Shown here one piece after another: positions 37,419 to 46,723 of a DNA stretch of 60,790 nt. A model generated the notes under the pieces. It was given only the letters and a program-made list of their open reading frames with translations, ran no database searches and was not told the origin of the DNA. This stretch comes from an uncultured Bacteroidales bacterium (GTDB lineage Bacteria; Bacteroidota; Bacteroidia; Bacteroidales; Bacteroidaceae): positions 1 through 60,790 of the forward strand of contig CADCBH010000008.1 in the NCBI GenBank assembly GCA_902799655.1, in the 5' to 3' direction. Both the position numbers and the translations under genes were made by a program. How positions within the stretch are numbered: position 1 is the first letter of the stretch; each line of letters begins with the position of its first letter.

Positions 37419-38299
37419 AATCACTACGTTATTTGAAGATGACCGCATGGGTGACAGCAGCCATTTTGGTAGCATCATGTGGAAGTAGTCGAGGTCTTGA
37501 CAAAAAGTCAGAGTTAATTGTTGACGAGTCGACTTCGAGCGTAACAAACGTGTCAGATACGTTGCAGAAGCATGCCTATCTGCAGAAGGTGAGCGACAAT
37601 GCGCAATATGTCCGCTTTATCACATCGAAGGTTAAGTTCTCTGTTGAGGTGGGCAATCGTCAGATGACGCTGACGGGCAATCTGAAGATGAAACGCGACG
37701 ATGTCATCCGCTTGCAGTTGATGGCTTTTGGTTTTGTAGAGGCGGGTCGTTTGGAGTTCACTCAGGACTATGTGCTTATTGTTGATCGCATTAACAAGCA
37801 ATACCTCAAAGTTCCCTATGCCCAACTCGAGTTCTTCCGTCGTAGCGGTGTTAATTTCTATATGCTACAGGCGTTGTTCTGGAACGAGTTGTTCCAACCT
37901 GGCGAGGCCCGTTTGACGGATAAGAAACTGAAGAAGTTCTCGACAAAAGCCGGAGTGGATAATGAGATCATTGTCTCTATGGATGACGAAAATCTGTCAT
38001 ACCGCTGGCTGACAGAGCAGTCTACTGCCCGTATCAATATGGCTAACGTCCGCTATGCTGACCATCTTCGTGGTAACTATCAGTTGAATTGGGACTATAG
38101 CGATTTCAAACAGACCAACCGCAAGATGTTCCCCATGCACCATAAGGTGTCAGTCACTACGCCAGACAAGGAGGTGAAGCTTGATATGATACTCAATTAT
38201 GTTGGTAATGATGAAGACTGGGAGCCACGCACAGTGCTCTCGGGTAAGTACCGTCAGATGCCTGTCGACGAAATACTGCGTCGCTTTATGTCACTCTAA
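37415..38299 (+). CDS. DUF4292 lipoprotein
   Basis: 294 residues. Lipoprotein signal [14 protein letters not shown]... ending in the lipobox VASC, so outer-membrane or periplasmic lipoprotein. The body matches the Bacteroidetes DUF4292 family (SKVKFSVEVGNRQMTLTGNL, LQLMAFGFVEAGRLEFT, VPYAQLEFF), beta-rich and resembling LolA/LolB folds, though lipid binding is inference. The ATG overlaps the TPR gene stop by 4 nt and it is 9 nt before the EnvC-like gene. Confidence 0.85.
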   Translation: MKSLRYLKMTAWVTAAILVASCGSSRGLDKKSELIVDESTSSVTNVSDTLQKHAYLQKVSDNAQYVRFITSKVKFSVEVGNRQMTLTGNLKMKRDDVIRLQLMAFGFVEAGRLEFTQDYVLIVDRINKQYLKVPYAQLEFFRRSGVNFYMLQALFWNELFQPGEARLTDKKLKKFSTKAGVDNEIIVSMDDENLSYRWLTEQSTARINMANVRYADHLRGNYQLNWDYSDFKQTNRKMFPMHHKVSVTTPDKEVKLDMILNYVGNDEDWEPRTVLSGKYRQMPVDEILRRFMSL

Positions 38300-38308
38300 A
38301 CAGATTCA

Positions 38309-39784
38309 ATGAAGCGATTAAGTATATTTCTTTTTCTATTAATGGGTCTCGCCCTGACTCCGTATGCCCAGCAGCGTCGTACGGTGAATAAGGCTAAGAC
38401 TACCCAGACTAAACGTACGAAGCAAACCAAGAAGACTGTCAAGGGGAAGAGAACCACCAAGTCGGCTACGACCAGTCAGCCCACTACTGTGCAGTCTTTG
38501 GAAAAACAGCGCAAGCAGATTCAACAGCAGATTAAGGAGCAGGAGCGTCGTCTGGCTTCTTCCCAGCAAGATGTGAAGAAACGCCTGCAGAACCTGATGA
38601 TGCTCAATACCGAGATTGCCGGTAAGCGTCGCACGATCGATACCATTCGTCATGACATTACCGAGCTCGATGTGGAGATTGAGCAGTTGGGCGTCCAGCT
38701 CGAGCAGTTGCAGAAGCAGCTCGCAACCTGCAAACAGCGCTATGTGAAGTCGTTGCGTTATATGCACCGCAACCGATCGTCGCAAAGCCAGATGATGTTT
38801 ATCTTCAGTGCCGACAACCTGACGCAGATGTTCCGTCGTATGCGTTTTATGCGTGAATATGCTGCTTATCAGCATGTGCAGGGTGATGAGGTGAAGCTCC
38901 AGCAGGAAGAGGTGAACGACAAGCTGCAGGAGATCAGTGCTGCAAAGAACCAGAAGTCGAGGCTCCTGGCCAAGGGTGAGCAAGAGCGTATTGCCCTTGA
39001 AGGTAAGCAGACAGAACAGCAGAATGTGGTGAAGACGTTGCAGAAGGAACAGAAGACCATCCAGAGCATTATCGCCCAACAGAAGAAGAAGGATGCTGCC
39101 CTTAATGCCCAGATTGACCGACTCATTGCCGAAGAGGTGGCTCGTCAGAAAGCACGTGCTGAAGCTGAGGCCCGTCGTCGTGCTGAGGCTGCTGCCCGTG
39201 AACGAGAGCTTGCTGAAGCGAAGGCTCGTGAGGAGAAAGCGCGTGCTGATGCTATGGCCGCCAAGGATAAGAAAGCCCGTGAGGAGGCTGAGCGTCGTGT
39301 TCGCGAGGCAGAGGAGAAGCGCGTTGCTGCCCAGCGTAAGGCTGAGAGCATGCCTTTGCATGCTCCATCAGAGGATATTCGAATCAGTGGTAATTTCGAG
39401 AGCAACCGCGGTCGTCTGCCGATGCCGATTACAGGTCCGTATCGCATTGTCAGCCATTTCGGCCAGTACAATGTAGAAGGACTGCATAATGTGACGCTCG
39501 ACAACAAGGGTATCAACATCCGAGGCGAGAATGGTGCCAGTGCACGTAGCATCTTTGATGGCGAGGTCAGTGGCGTGTTCAGCTTTGGCGGAACCATGGT
39601 GGTGATGGTGCGCCATGGCAGCTACATCTCCGTCTACTGTAATCTGGCCAGTGTCAATGTCCATCGCGGTCAGCGTGTCACTACTCGCCAGTCACTGGGA
39701 CGTGTGGGCAATGACAATATCCTCCAGTTCCAGTTGCGTAAGGAGACAGCCAAGCTTAATCCTGAGTCGTGGTTGGGCAGATAA
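38309..39784 (+). CDS. EnvC-like murein hydrolase activator with degenerate LytM domain
   Basis: 491 residues: signal peptide (to YAQ), a Lys/Thr-rich basic stretch (25-60), a long coiled coil (about 65-350, much of it Arg/Glu/Ala), and a C-terminal LytM/M23 fold (about 365-491). The catalytic residues of active M23 peptidases are lost: the HxxxD position reads NKGINI and the final HxH reads LQFQL. It is therefore probably an activator of cell-wall amidases at the septum, as EnvC is in E. coli, not an enzyme. Its last 29 nt overlap the 3' end of the convergent M20 gene. Confidence 0.9.
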   Translation: MKRLSIFLFLLMGLALTPYAQQRRTVNKAKTTQTKRTKQTKKTVKGKRTTKSATTSQPTTVQSLEKQRKQIQQQIKEQERRLASSQQDVKKRLQNLMMLNTEIAGKRRTIDTIRHDITELDVEIEQLGVQLEQLQKQLATCKQRYVKSLRYMHRNRSSQSQMMFIFSADNLTQMFRRMRFMREYAAYQHVQGDEVKLQQEEVNDKLQEISAAKNQKSRLLAKGEQERIALEGKQTEQQNVVKTLQKEQKTIQSIIAQQKKKDAALNAQIDRLIAEEVARQKARAEAEARRRAEAAARERELAEAKAREEKARADAMAAKDKKAREEAERRVREAEEKRVAAQRKAESMPLHAPSEDIRISGNFESNRGRLPMPITGPYRIVSHFGQYNVEGLHNVTLDNKGINIRGENGASARSIFDGEVSGVFSFGGTMVVMVRHGSYISVYCNLASVNVHRGQRVTTRQSLGRVGNDNILQFQLRKETAKLNPESWLGR

Positions 39785-40823
39785 TATCTACGTAGGTTTC
39801 TATTGCTTTCTCTATCTCGCTGATACCGATGAATTCATTGGCACTGTGGCTGCGGCTCGACTCTCCAGGGCCGAGTTTCAGCGATGGGAAAGGCATGAGT
39901 GCCTGGTCGCTGAGCGTAGGTGATCCGAAAGGCGTCATACCCAGTTCGCGACAGCGCTTTATCAGGGGATGCTTCTCGTCGATATGCGAGGATGACAGGC
40001 GGAAGGAACGTGCTGTCAGCTCGCATTTCTTCATGTGTTTCTGCAAGAAAGCAAACAAGTATTCATTCTGATAGTATTCGTTGGGGCGCACATCAATCAC
40101 AAAGCGGCACTCGTCAGGTACCACATTATGCTGCGTCCCACTGTTTAATACCGTTACCGTCATCTTGGTATTCCCCAATAGTGGGCTCTCTTTCTTGAAG
40201 CGATAATCGCGCAGCCATACCAGGTCGTCGAGTGCTTCATAGATGGCGTTGACGCCCTCTTCACGGGCGGCATGACCGCTTTTACCTCTTGCAACACCGT
40301 CAATGACCATCAGTCCCTTCTCTGCTATGGCTGGCTGCATGCCAGTAGGTTCACCTACGATGGCGACATCTATCTTAGGCAGATGGGGTAGAGCCAGTGA
40401 GAAACCGTTCTGTCCGCTCACCTCTTCCTCGCATGAAGCAAGATATACCAGGTTGTAGCGTAATGGCTTGTCTTGCAGGATACGATACACCTGCAACAGA
40501 CTAACCAGGCCACCACCACAGTCGTTGCTGCCTAAGCCATAGAGGCGATCTCCCTCAATGGTGGGGGTGAATGGGTCACGCGTCCATGAGCTGACAGGCT
40601 TTACAGTGTCGATATGGGCGTTGAGCAACAATGTCGGTTTTCTCTTTCTGATTTTTCCTTGCACCAACAGGTTATTACCAATGCGCTGACAAGGCAGTCC
40701 GCATTTCCCGATGAAATCGGCCAAAATGTCTGCTGCCCCCGTCTCATAGCGGCTGACGGATGGCGTGCTGATGAGTTTGCTGAGCAGCTCGACGGCTTCC
40801 TGAGTATAATTGTCGTACTTCAT
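39756..40823 (-). CDS. M20 family deacylase (ArgE / succinyl-citrulline deacylase type)
   Basis: 355 residues from MKYDNYTQEAVELL; an upstream Met lies before the promoter. Metal-site motifs: NAHIDTVKP (His, Asp), GLGSNDCGGGLVSLL, the catalytic Glu pair ASCEEEVSG, and IVGEPTG. The C-terminal His is in GPGESSRSHSANE. The family removes acyl groups from amino acids. In Bacteroidetes arginine synthesis goes through succinylated intermediates, so desuccinylation of N-succinylcitrulline is as likely as deacetylation of acetylornithine. No other arg gene is next to it. Confidence 0.82.
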   Translation of the reverse strand: MKYDNYTQEAVELLSKLISTPSVSRYETGAADILADFIGKCGLPCQRIGNNLLVQGKIRKRKPTLLLNAHIDTVKPVSSWTRDPFTPTIEGDRLYGLGSNDCGGGLVSLLQVYRILQDKPLRYNLVYLASCEEEVSGQNGFSLALPHLPKIDVAIVGEPTGMQPAIAEKGLMVIDGVARGKSGHAAREEGVNAIYEALDDLVWLRDYRFKKESPLLGNTKMTVTVLNSGTQHNVVPDECRFVIDVRPNEYYQNEYLFAFLQKHMKKCELTARSFRLSSSHIDEKHPLIKRCRELGMTPFGSPTLSDQALMPFPSLKLGPGESSRSHSANEFIGISEIEKAIETYVDIICPTTTQD

Positions 40824-40831
40824 AACTGCCG

Positions 40832-40839
40832 CAAAGATA
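40832..40839 (-). promoter_or_regulatory. M20 gene promoter, -7 element
   Basis: The minus strand reads TATCTTTG, 8 nt before the ATG at 40823, the same tight spacing as dgt. Confidence 0.55.
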
Positions 40840-40903
40840 CGAAATAATTTCTCATCCACCATGCTGTCACACGTTTTTTCTTGCATAAAAAATGTTTTTT
40901 TGT

Positions 40904-40934
40904 TTTGTATTGTGCCCGTTTATTCGTACCTTTG
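40904..40934 (+). promoter_or_regulatory. Acyl-CoA synthetase promoter (TTTG-N19-TACCTTTG)
   Basis: TTTG at 40904-40907, a 19-nt spacer, TACCTTTG at 40927-40934, 22 nt before the ATG. Divergent to the M20 gene promoter. Confidence 0.75.
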
Positions 40935-40956
40935 CACCTAATTATTAAATAGGAGA

Positions 40957-42771
40957 ATGAATATGCAGACGAATTGTCATTTGTCAGTGCTCATCCATGA
41001 GCAAGCAAAGAAGTATGGCGACCGCGAGATGCTGATTTATCAGGACTTTGGCGGAAAGGAGTGGAAGTCGTTGTCATGGAAGGCTGTTTCTGAAACAGTC
41101 AAGCAGGTCAGCAACGCCCTGCTGAATCTGGGTGTGAAGCCTCAGGAGAACATCGGTATCTTCTCTCAGAACTCGGTACAATATATCGAGTGTGACTTTG
41201 GCGCTTGGGGTATCCGAGCTGTCACCATCCCGTTCTATGCCACCAGTTCTGAACAGCAGATCCAGTTTATGGTCAATGATGCCAAGGTTCGCTTCCTGTT
41301 CGTTGGCGAGCAGGATCAGTACGACAAGGCGCTGCGTGTCTTCTCACTCTGTCCTAGCTTGGAGCGTATTATTGTCTTCGACCCGCTGGTGAAGATTTCC
41401 GAACACGACCCCAATGCCATTTATTTCTCCGATTTCCTGAAGTTGGGCGAGAACCTGCCACGACAGACGGAGGTGGAGAAGTTGCAGCGAGAGGCCACCT
41501 ATGATGACATCGCCAATATTCTCTATACCAGTGGTACTACTGGCGATTCCAAGGGTGTCATCCTGACCCACGGACAGTTCCATGCCGCTGTGATTGCTAA
41601 CGATAAGTGTGTGCCTGTTGGCGAGAATGATCGCGTGATGAACTTCCTGCCCTATACCCATATCTTTGAGCGTGGTTGGGCCATCCTCTGTCTGACTGAG
41701 GGTGCTAAGCTCATTGTCAATACCCATCCTCAGGAGGTGCAGCAGTCGATGCGTGAGACCCATCCCACCTGTATGTCTGCCGTACCCCGTTTTTGGGAGA
41801 AGGTGTATATGGGTGTGATGGATAAGATTGATCATTCCAGTGCCATGCAGCGCAAACTCTTCAGACACGCCTTGGCAGTAGGTCGCAAGCATAACATCGA
41901 GTACCTCAGCTTGGGTAAGAAGCCACCAGTGGCCTTGCATCTGGAGTATGAGATGCTCAATCGCACCGTCTTCTCGCTGGTTCGCAAGGAACTGGGCCTT
42001 GAAAATGCCCATTTCTTCCCCACAGCAGGTGCTGCTGTGTCGGCTCATGTTGAAGAATTTGTCCATTCCATCGGCATTAATATGATTGTGGGCTATGGTC
42101 TTACTGAGTCTTTGGCCACCGTATCTTGTAATCATCTGGGCAAACCCTATACCGTAGGAGGTGTTGGTGTCCCCATTGAGGGCATTGATATCAAAGTGAG
42201 CGAGGAAGGCGAAATACTGCTTAAAGGTCCAACGATTACCCGTGGCTATTATAACCGTGAAGACCTCACCAAGCAAGCCTTTACTGAAGACGGTTATTTC
42301 CGTACTGGCGATGCAGGGTACATGAGAAATGGTGAATTGTTCCTGACAGAGCGTATCAAGGACCTCTTCAAAACCTCTAACGGCAAGTATATTGCACCGC
42401 AGATGATTGAGTCGAAGCTGTTGGTTGACAAGTATATCGACCAGATATGCATTGTTGCTGATCAGCGTAAGTTTGTCTCTGCCCTTATTGTTCCTGTCTA
42501 TTCGCTTCTTGAGGAGTATGCCCGTGCCCATCAGATTGTTATTGATAGCCGTGAGCAACTTTGCTCGGACCCGCGCATTATAGAAATGATGAAGGAACGT
42601 ATAGACACCCTCCAACAGCAGTTGGCACACTATGAGCAAGTGAAACGCTTCACGCTCCTGCCTCATCATCTGTCTATGGAGAAAGGCGAGCTCACCAATA
42701 CGCTTAAGATCAGACGCCGTGTTCTCAACGAGAACTACAAGGCAGAAATAGAAAAGATGTACGAAGAATAA
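40957..42771 (+). CDS. Long-chain fatty acid--CoA ligase (AMP-binding)
   Basis: 604 residues. Adenylate-forming motifs: ILYTSGTTGDSKGVILTHGQ (P-loop), GYGLTESLATVSCN, YFRTGDAGYMRNGELFLTER and the lysine-containing LKIRRR near the end. It activates fatty acids with ATP and CoA at the membrane. An AGGAG lies 3 nt before the first ATG and 9 nt before the ATG two codons later (40963), so the second may be the real start. prfB follows 2 nt after its stop. Confidence 0.92.
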   Translation: MNMQTNCHLSVLIHEQAKKYGDREMLIYQDFGGKEWKSLSWKAVSETVKQVSNALLNLGVKPQENIGIFSQNSVQYIECDFGAWGIRAVTIPFYATSSEQQIQFMVNDAKVRFLFVGEQDQYDKALRVFSLCPSLERIIVFDPLVKISEHDPNAIYFSDFLKLGENLPRQTEVEKLQREATYDDIANILYTSGTTGDSKGVILTHGQFHAAVIANDKCVPVGENDRVMNFLPYTHIFERGWAILCLTEGAKLIVNTHPQEVQQSMRETHPTCMSAVPRFWEKVYMGVMDKIDHSSAMQRKLFRHALAVGRKHNIEYLSLGKKPPVALHLEYEMLNRTVFSLVRKELGLENAHFFPTAGAAVSAHVEEFVHSIGINMIVGYGLTESLATVSCNHLGKPYTVGGVGVPIEGIDIKVSEEGEILLKGPTITRGYYNREDLTKQAFTEDGYFRTGDAGYMRNGELFLTERIKDLFKTSNGKYIAPQMIESKLLVDKYIDQICIVADQRKFVSALIVPVYSLLEEYARAHQIVIDSREQLCSDPRIIEMMKERIDTLQQQLAHYEQVKRFTLLPHHLSMEKGELTNTLKIRRRVLNENYKAEIEKMYEE

Positions 42772-42773
42772 CT

Positions 42774-43895
42774 ATGATAACGCAAGATCAGTTAAAAGAC
42801 GTATTAGACAGGGCAGACAAGCTGTTTCATTACCTGAAGATAGACGAGAAGAAGATAGAGTTCGAAGAGGAAGACCTTCGCACTCAGGCTCCTGACTTTT
42901 GGGAAGACCAAAAGCGTGCTGAGGAGCAGATGAAAAAAGTGAAGAGCATCAAGAAATGGCTTGATGGCTATCAGGAGGTACGTACTGCAGCAGATGAACT
43001 CCAGTTGGCTTTTGATTTCTATAAGGAAGAAATGGTTACCGAGCAGGAGGTTGACGCCAATTACCAGCATGCTATTGCGGCTATCGAGGCCCTCGAGTTG
43101 AAAAACATGCTGCGCCAGAAGGAAGATCCGATGGAGTGCGTGCTCAAGATCAATTCAGGTGCTGGTGGCACTGAGGCGCAAGACTGGGCGGAGATGCTGA
43201 TGCGTATGTATCAGCGCTGGGCTGAGGCTCATGGATATAAAGTCAGCATAGCCAATCTGCAAGATGGTGATGAGGCTGGCATCAAGAGTGTCACCATGCA
43301 AATCGAGGGTGGTGAATATGCTTACGGTTACCTGAAGAGTGAGAATGGTGTACATCGTCTGGTGCGTGTCAGCCCCTATAATGCTCAAGGCAAGCGCATG
43401 ACCAGTTTTGCCTCTGTCTTTGTTACCCCGCTTGTCGATGATACCATTGAGGTGTATGTTGACCCCGCCAAGCTGTCGTGGGACACTTTCCGTTCCAGTG
43501 GTGCAGGCGGTCAGAACGTGAACAAGGTGGAATCGGGTGTCCGACTGCGCTATTGGTACACCGACCCTGATACTGGTGAGGAAGAAGAGATCCTTATCGA
43601 GAATACCGAGACCCGCGACCAGCCCAAGAACAAGGAGCGTGCTATGGCCTTGCTGCGCTCACAGCTCTACGACCGAGCTATGCAGAAGCGCCTTGAGGCA
43701 CAGGCTAAGATTGAGGCAGGCAAGAAAAAGATTGAGTGGGGCAGTCAGATACGCTCCTATGTCTTCGACGATCGTCGTGTCAAAGACCACCGTACGAACT
43801 ATCAAACCTCTGATGTCGATGGCGTGATGGATGGCAAAATCGACGATTTCATCAAGGCATATCTGATGGAATTCCCTTCCTCTGACGAGGAGTAA
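42774..43895 (+). CDS. prfB: Peptide chain release factor 2
   Basis: 373 residues. The GGQ motif is in SSGAGGQNVNKVES. The stop-codon recognition tripeptide, SPF in E. coli RF2, reads SPY here (VSPYNAQGKRMTSF). The frame is open from ATG to stop: there is no in-frame TGA near codon 25 and no CTT-TGA slippery site, so this copy does not use the programmed frameshift of many prfB genes. RF2 ends translation at UAA and UGA. Start 2 nt after the acyl-CoA synthetase stop. Confidence 0.96.
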   Translation: MITQDQLKDVLDRADKLFHYLKIDEKKIEFEEEDLRTQAPDFWEDQKRAEEQMKKVKSIKKWLDGYQEVRTAADELQLAFDFYKEEMVTEQEVDANYQHAIAAIEALELKNMLRQKEDPMECVLKINSGAGGTEAQDWAEMLMRMYQRWAEAHGYKVSIANLQDGDEAGIKSVTMQIEGGEYAYGYLKSENGVHRLVRVSPYNAQGKRMTSFASVFVTPLVDDTIEVYVDPAKLSWDTFRSSGAGGQNVNKVESGVRLRYWYTDPDTGEEEEILIENTETRDQPKNKERAMALLRSQLYDRAMQKRLEAQAKIEAGKKKIEWGSQIRSYVFDDRRVKDHRTNYQTSDVDGVMDGKIDDFIKAYLMEFPSSDEE

Positions 43896-43937
43896 GAGAT
43901 ACAGCCAACTATAAGCAATTAAATCATATCAAGTATT

Positions 43938-44084
43938 ATGTCAAACAAGAAAGCAAACGCAAAGCGTGAGGCTTATGCCAAGAAACAGGAAGAAAAGGGT
44001 AAGCAAATCGTAGGATGGATTTTTGGCGCACTGATTGTTCTCGCCATTATCTACCTGTTTTGGACCTTCTCAATGATGGCTTAA
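43938..44084 (+). CDS. Small single-helix membrane protein (48 aa)
   Basis: 48 residues, starting MSNKKANAKREAYAKKQEEK, a highly basic and charged head, then one hydrophobic helix (IVGWIFGALIVLAIIYLFW). It begins 42 nt after prfB and stops 4 nt before the CYTH gene, so it fits an operon. Coding character is good and the frame is bounded by clear signals. No family is recognised. Predicted topology: cytoplasmic head, single membrane anchor. Confidence 0.7.
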   Translation: MSNKKANAKREAYAKKQEEKGKQIVGWIFGALIVLAIIYLFWTFSMMA

Positions 44085-44088
44085 GCCT

Positions 44089-44571
44089 ATGGCTCAGGAA
44101 ATTGAGCGCAAGTTCCTCGTGCTTGACGACTCGTACAAGCACGAGGCTTTTTCCAACAGTCACATCCAGCAGGGCTATATCTGTAGTGATCGTGGCCGTA
44201 CGGTGCGTGTCCGTATTCGTGACGCGCGCGCGTACATTACTATTAAAGGTCCATCGCTTGACGGAGGCCTGTCGCGTTACGAGTTTGAACAGGAAATACC
44301 CCTCGACGATGCCCGTCAGCTGCTGACGCTCTGCGAACCAGGCATCATCGACAAGACCCGTTGGCTTGTCAAATCGGGCGACCATACTTTCGAGGTGGAC
44401 GAGTTTTTTGGCGACAATGAGGGGTTGGTGATGGCCGAAGTTGAGCTCCAATCACCCTCTGATGAGCCAAAAATCCCCCATTTCATCGGGAAAGAGGTCA
44501 CTGGCGACCGTCGATATTACAATAGCCAGCTACGTCGCAATCCATACAAGAACTGGCGCGAGGATACTTAA
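44089..44571 (+). CDS. CYTH domain (triphosphate tunnel) phosphatase
   Basis: 160 residues. It starts with the defining ExExK motif (EIERKFLV), followed by the tunnel strands: TVRVRIRD, AYITIKGP, RYEFEQEIP, DKTRWLV, FEVDEFFG, and MAEVELQS. Bacterial single-domain members mostly hydrolyse tripolyphosphate; adenylate cyclase and thiamine triphosphatase activity are known in relatives and cannot be excluded. Confidence 0.93.
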   Translation: MAQEIERKFLVLDDSYKHEAFSNSHIQQGYICSDRGRTVRVRIRDARAYITIKGPSLDGGLSRYEFEQEIPLDDARQLLTLCEPGIIDKTRWLVKSGDHTFEVDEFFGDNEGLVMAEVELQSPSDEPKIPHFIGKEVTGDRRYYNSQLRRNPYKNWREDT

Positions 44572-44602
44572 TCTTTAGAACAAAATATCAAACAAACTAC
44601 AA

Positions 44603-46687
44603 ATGCGAAAACTAATCCTACTACTGACACTCATGAGCACTGCTTTAATGCAAGCTCAGATGATATCGTGGACTGCTGACAATGGTAACGGCACCTACAC
44701 CAATCCTTTATTCTATGACGAGTTCTCCGATCCAGACATTCTTCGAGTGGGAGATGACTATTATCTAGCAGGTACTACGATGCACTCTGTTCCTGGTCTG
44801 GTCATTCTCCATTCCCGTGACCTCGTCAACTGGGAGAATGTCAGCTATTGTTTCGATCGCTTTGACTTCGATGATGATGCTTTCTCGCTCAGGAACCATC
44901 AGGAAATCTATGGTCAGGGCATTTGGGCCCCTTGTATCCGCTATGCTAACGATCAGTTCTATATCTTCTCTAACATCAATGGTAAGGGGCTTCAGTGCTA
45001 TACCAGCAAGGATATCCATGGCCCTTGGAAACACCATAACATGCAGGGCGACATTTACGACCTGAGTGTACTCTTTGATGATGATGGTAAGATATATGCC
45101 ATCCATAAGTATGGCGAGGTGCACTGTACCGAGTTGAAACCCGATATGAGTGGACCCGTTGAGGGTAGCGATCGTGTCATCATCCCCGAAGGCAATGGCA
45201 TCGGAGAAGGTCATCATATGTATAAGATCAAGGGTATGTACTACCTGATCTCTACTGACTATTCACCCAATGGTCGTACGTTGTGCTCGCGTTCCAAGAG
45301 TATCTGGGGACCCTATGAGACCATTACCATCACCGCTGACGAAACTTTTGGCTACCATGCTGCCCCTATTACCGTTGTACCCCGTAGCGAGCAGTACCGC
45401 ATTGGCAGCGACGGAACTCCATTTGGCATTCCACAAACGAATGTCGATGCCACTGCCTGTACCAATATTCATCAGGGTGGGATTGTAGAGACACAGAATG
45501 GCGATTGGTATGCCTTGCTGATGATGGATTTTCACTCGATAGGCCGCACTGTCACACTGGCGCCTATCACGTGGAAGGACGGTTGGCCAATGATTGGTCT
45601 TGAAGGCAATCTGGGACGTGCTCCACGTACCTGGCTCAAACCTAATATCCCAGGAGCGACAACTATCAAGCCACATGCTCCCTATGACAGAAATGATGAT
45701 TTCAACGGGAAGTCACTGAACCGTGTATGGCAGTGGAACCACAATCCAGATGATCGCATGTGGAACCTGAAGAATGGCCGACTGCGTTTGCATAGCCAAC
45801 CCGCGGAACAGCTTATGTGGGCACGAAATAGCCTGACACAGCGTGTTATCGGCCCCCAGTCTGTTACCACTGTTGAGCTCTATGCCAAAGGCATGAAGGA
45901 TGGTGACGTTGCTGGTCTTGGCAACATCAATGTGCCTTGTTCGTGGATTGGTCTTGTCAAGCAAGGCAAGCTGCTAACCCTTCGCAGTTTCGAACAGACC
46001 ACTAACGACACCATTGATATTCCCCTCGATGCTTTCAGTGGAAAGCTTTGGCTCCGCTGCATAGGCGACTATGACAACGACCAGATGCAGTATGCCTACT
46101 CTCTCGATGGCGAACATTTCCAGACGTTGGGTCGTATGATGCCCCTCAGTTATCAGCTGATTACCTTCCAAGGCTCACGCCATGCCCTTTTCGCCTTTAA
46201 TGTGAAAGGACAGCAAGGCGGTTATGCCGAGTTTGACAACTTTACCGTCTATGAGCCTAAAGCCGACCGCAGTCAGAATATCCCCTTGGACAAGCCAGTT
46301 CGCATTCGAAATGTTGCCACAGGACGACCCATGATAGCGCTGCCTCATGGTCTGCTTTATGATACTGACGAGTCTAACCACTCTCCACAGACACGCTTCC
46401 GTGTCATTGATCGCGGACAAGGTCAAGTCATCCTGCAGTGTGAGGATGGTCGCTATGTCTTTGTCTCTGGCTATGGCATTCCTGGCGACGTGCGCCTTAC
46501 TACTGACGCCTCCAAAGCAGAAGTCTTCATGTGGCAGGATTACCTTGACCACCAGTTCATGCTGATGTCTATGCGTAATCACCGCTATATCGGAAAAAGC
46601 CCAACCACGGGCAGTCCCTATTCTATGGATTTCTCCGGCTCTGATCCTGCCCGTCGGAATGGTGCTGTCTTCTTTTGGGAGGAATAG
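44603..46687 (+). CDS. GH43 glycosidase with C-terminal sandwich and trefoil-like domains
   Basis: 694 residues. Signal peptide (to MQAQ), then a five-blade GH43 domain (about 25-335): general base Asp in FSDPDILRVGDDYYLAGTT, pKa Asp in DIYDLSVLFDDDG and the acid Glu in GIGEGHHMYKIKG. A concanavalin-like beta-sandwich follows (about 350-555, from NDDFNGKSLNRVWQWN to YAEFDNFTVYEP), and a last roughly 130-residue domain with trefoil-like repeats (PVRIRNVATGRPM, DGRYVFVSGYG, NHRYIGKS). The pattern suggests an exo-acting arabinofuranosidase or xylosidase. It stands 76 nt upstream of the regulator gene of the arabinan locus. Confidence 0.88.
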   Translation: MRKLILLLTLMSTALMQAQMISWTADNGNGTYTNPLFYDEFSDPDILRVGDDYYLAGTTMHSVPGLVILHSRDLVNWENVSYCFDRFDFDDDAFSLRNHQEIYGQGIWAPCIRYANDQFYIFSNINGKGLQCYTSKDIHGPWKHHNMQGDIYDLSVLFDDDGKIYAIHKYGEVHCTELKPDMSGPVEGSDRVIIPEGNGIGEGHHMYKIKGMYYLISTDYSPNGRTLCSRSKSIWGPYETITITADETFGYHAAPITVVPRSEQYRIGSDGTPFGIPQTNVDATACTNIHQGGIVETQNGDWYALLMMDFHSIGRTVTLAPITWKDGWPMIGLEGNLGRAPRTWLKPNIPGATTIKPHAPYDRNDDFNGKSLNRVWQWNHNPDDRMWNLKNGRLRLHSQPAEQLMWARNSLTQRVIGPQSVTTVELYAKGMKDGDVAGLGNINVPCSWIGLVKQGKLLTLRSFEQTTNDTIDIPLDAFSGKLWLRCIGDYDNDQMQYAYSLDGEHFQTLGRMMPLSYQLITFQGSRHALFAFNVKGQQGGYAEFDNFTVYEPKADRSQNIPLDKPVRIRNVATGRPMIALPHGLLYDTDESNHSPQTRFRVIDRGQGQVILQCEDGRYVFVSGYGIPGDVRLTTDASKAEVFMWQDYLDHQFMLMSMRNHRYIGKSPTTGSPYSMDFSGSDPARRNGAVFFWEE

Positions 46688-46723
46688 ATAATAGTGTCAT
46701 TTTGCGAAAAAGTTCTGAAAACG

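Noticed and set aside
38339-39361. 340-codon open frame on the minus strand
   Set aside because: It is antisense to the EnvC-like coiled coil; its low-complexity Leu/Ser content mirrors the Glu/Arg/Gln-rich coding strand.
41344-42669. 441-codon open frame on the minus strand
   Set aside because: Antisense to the acyl-CoA synthetase, which has all family motifs; no recognisable protein on this strand.
42820-42860. Programmed frameshift in prfB
   Set aside because: The reading frame is continuous, with no in-frame TGA and no CTT-TGA slip site.
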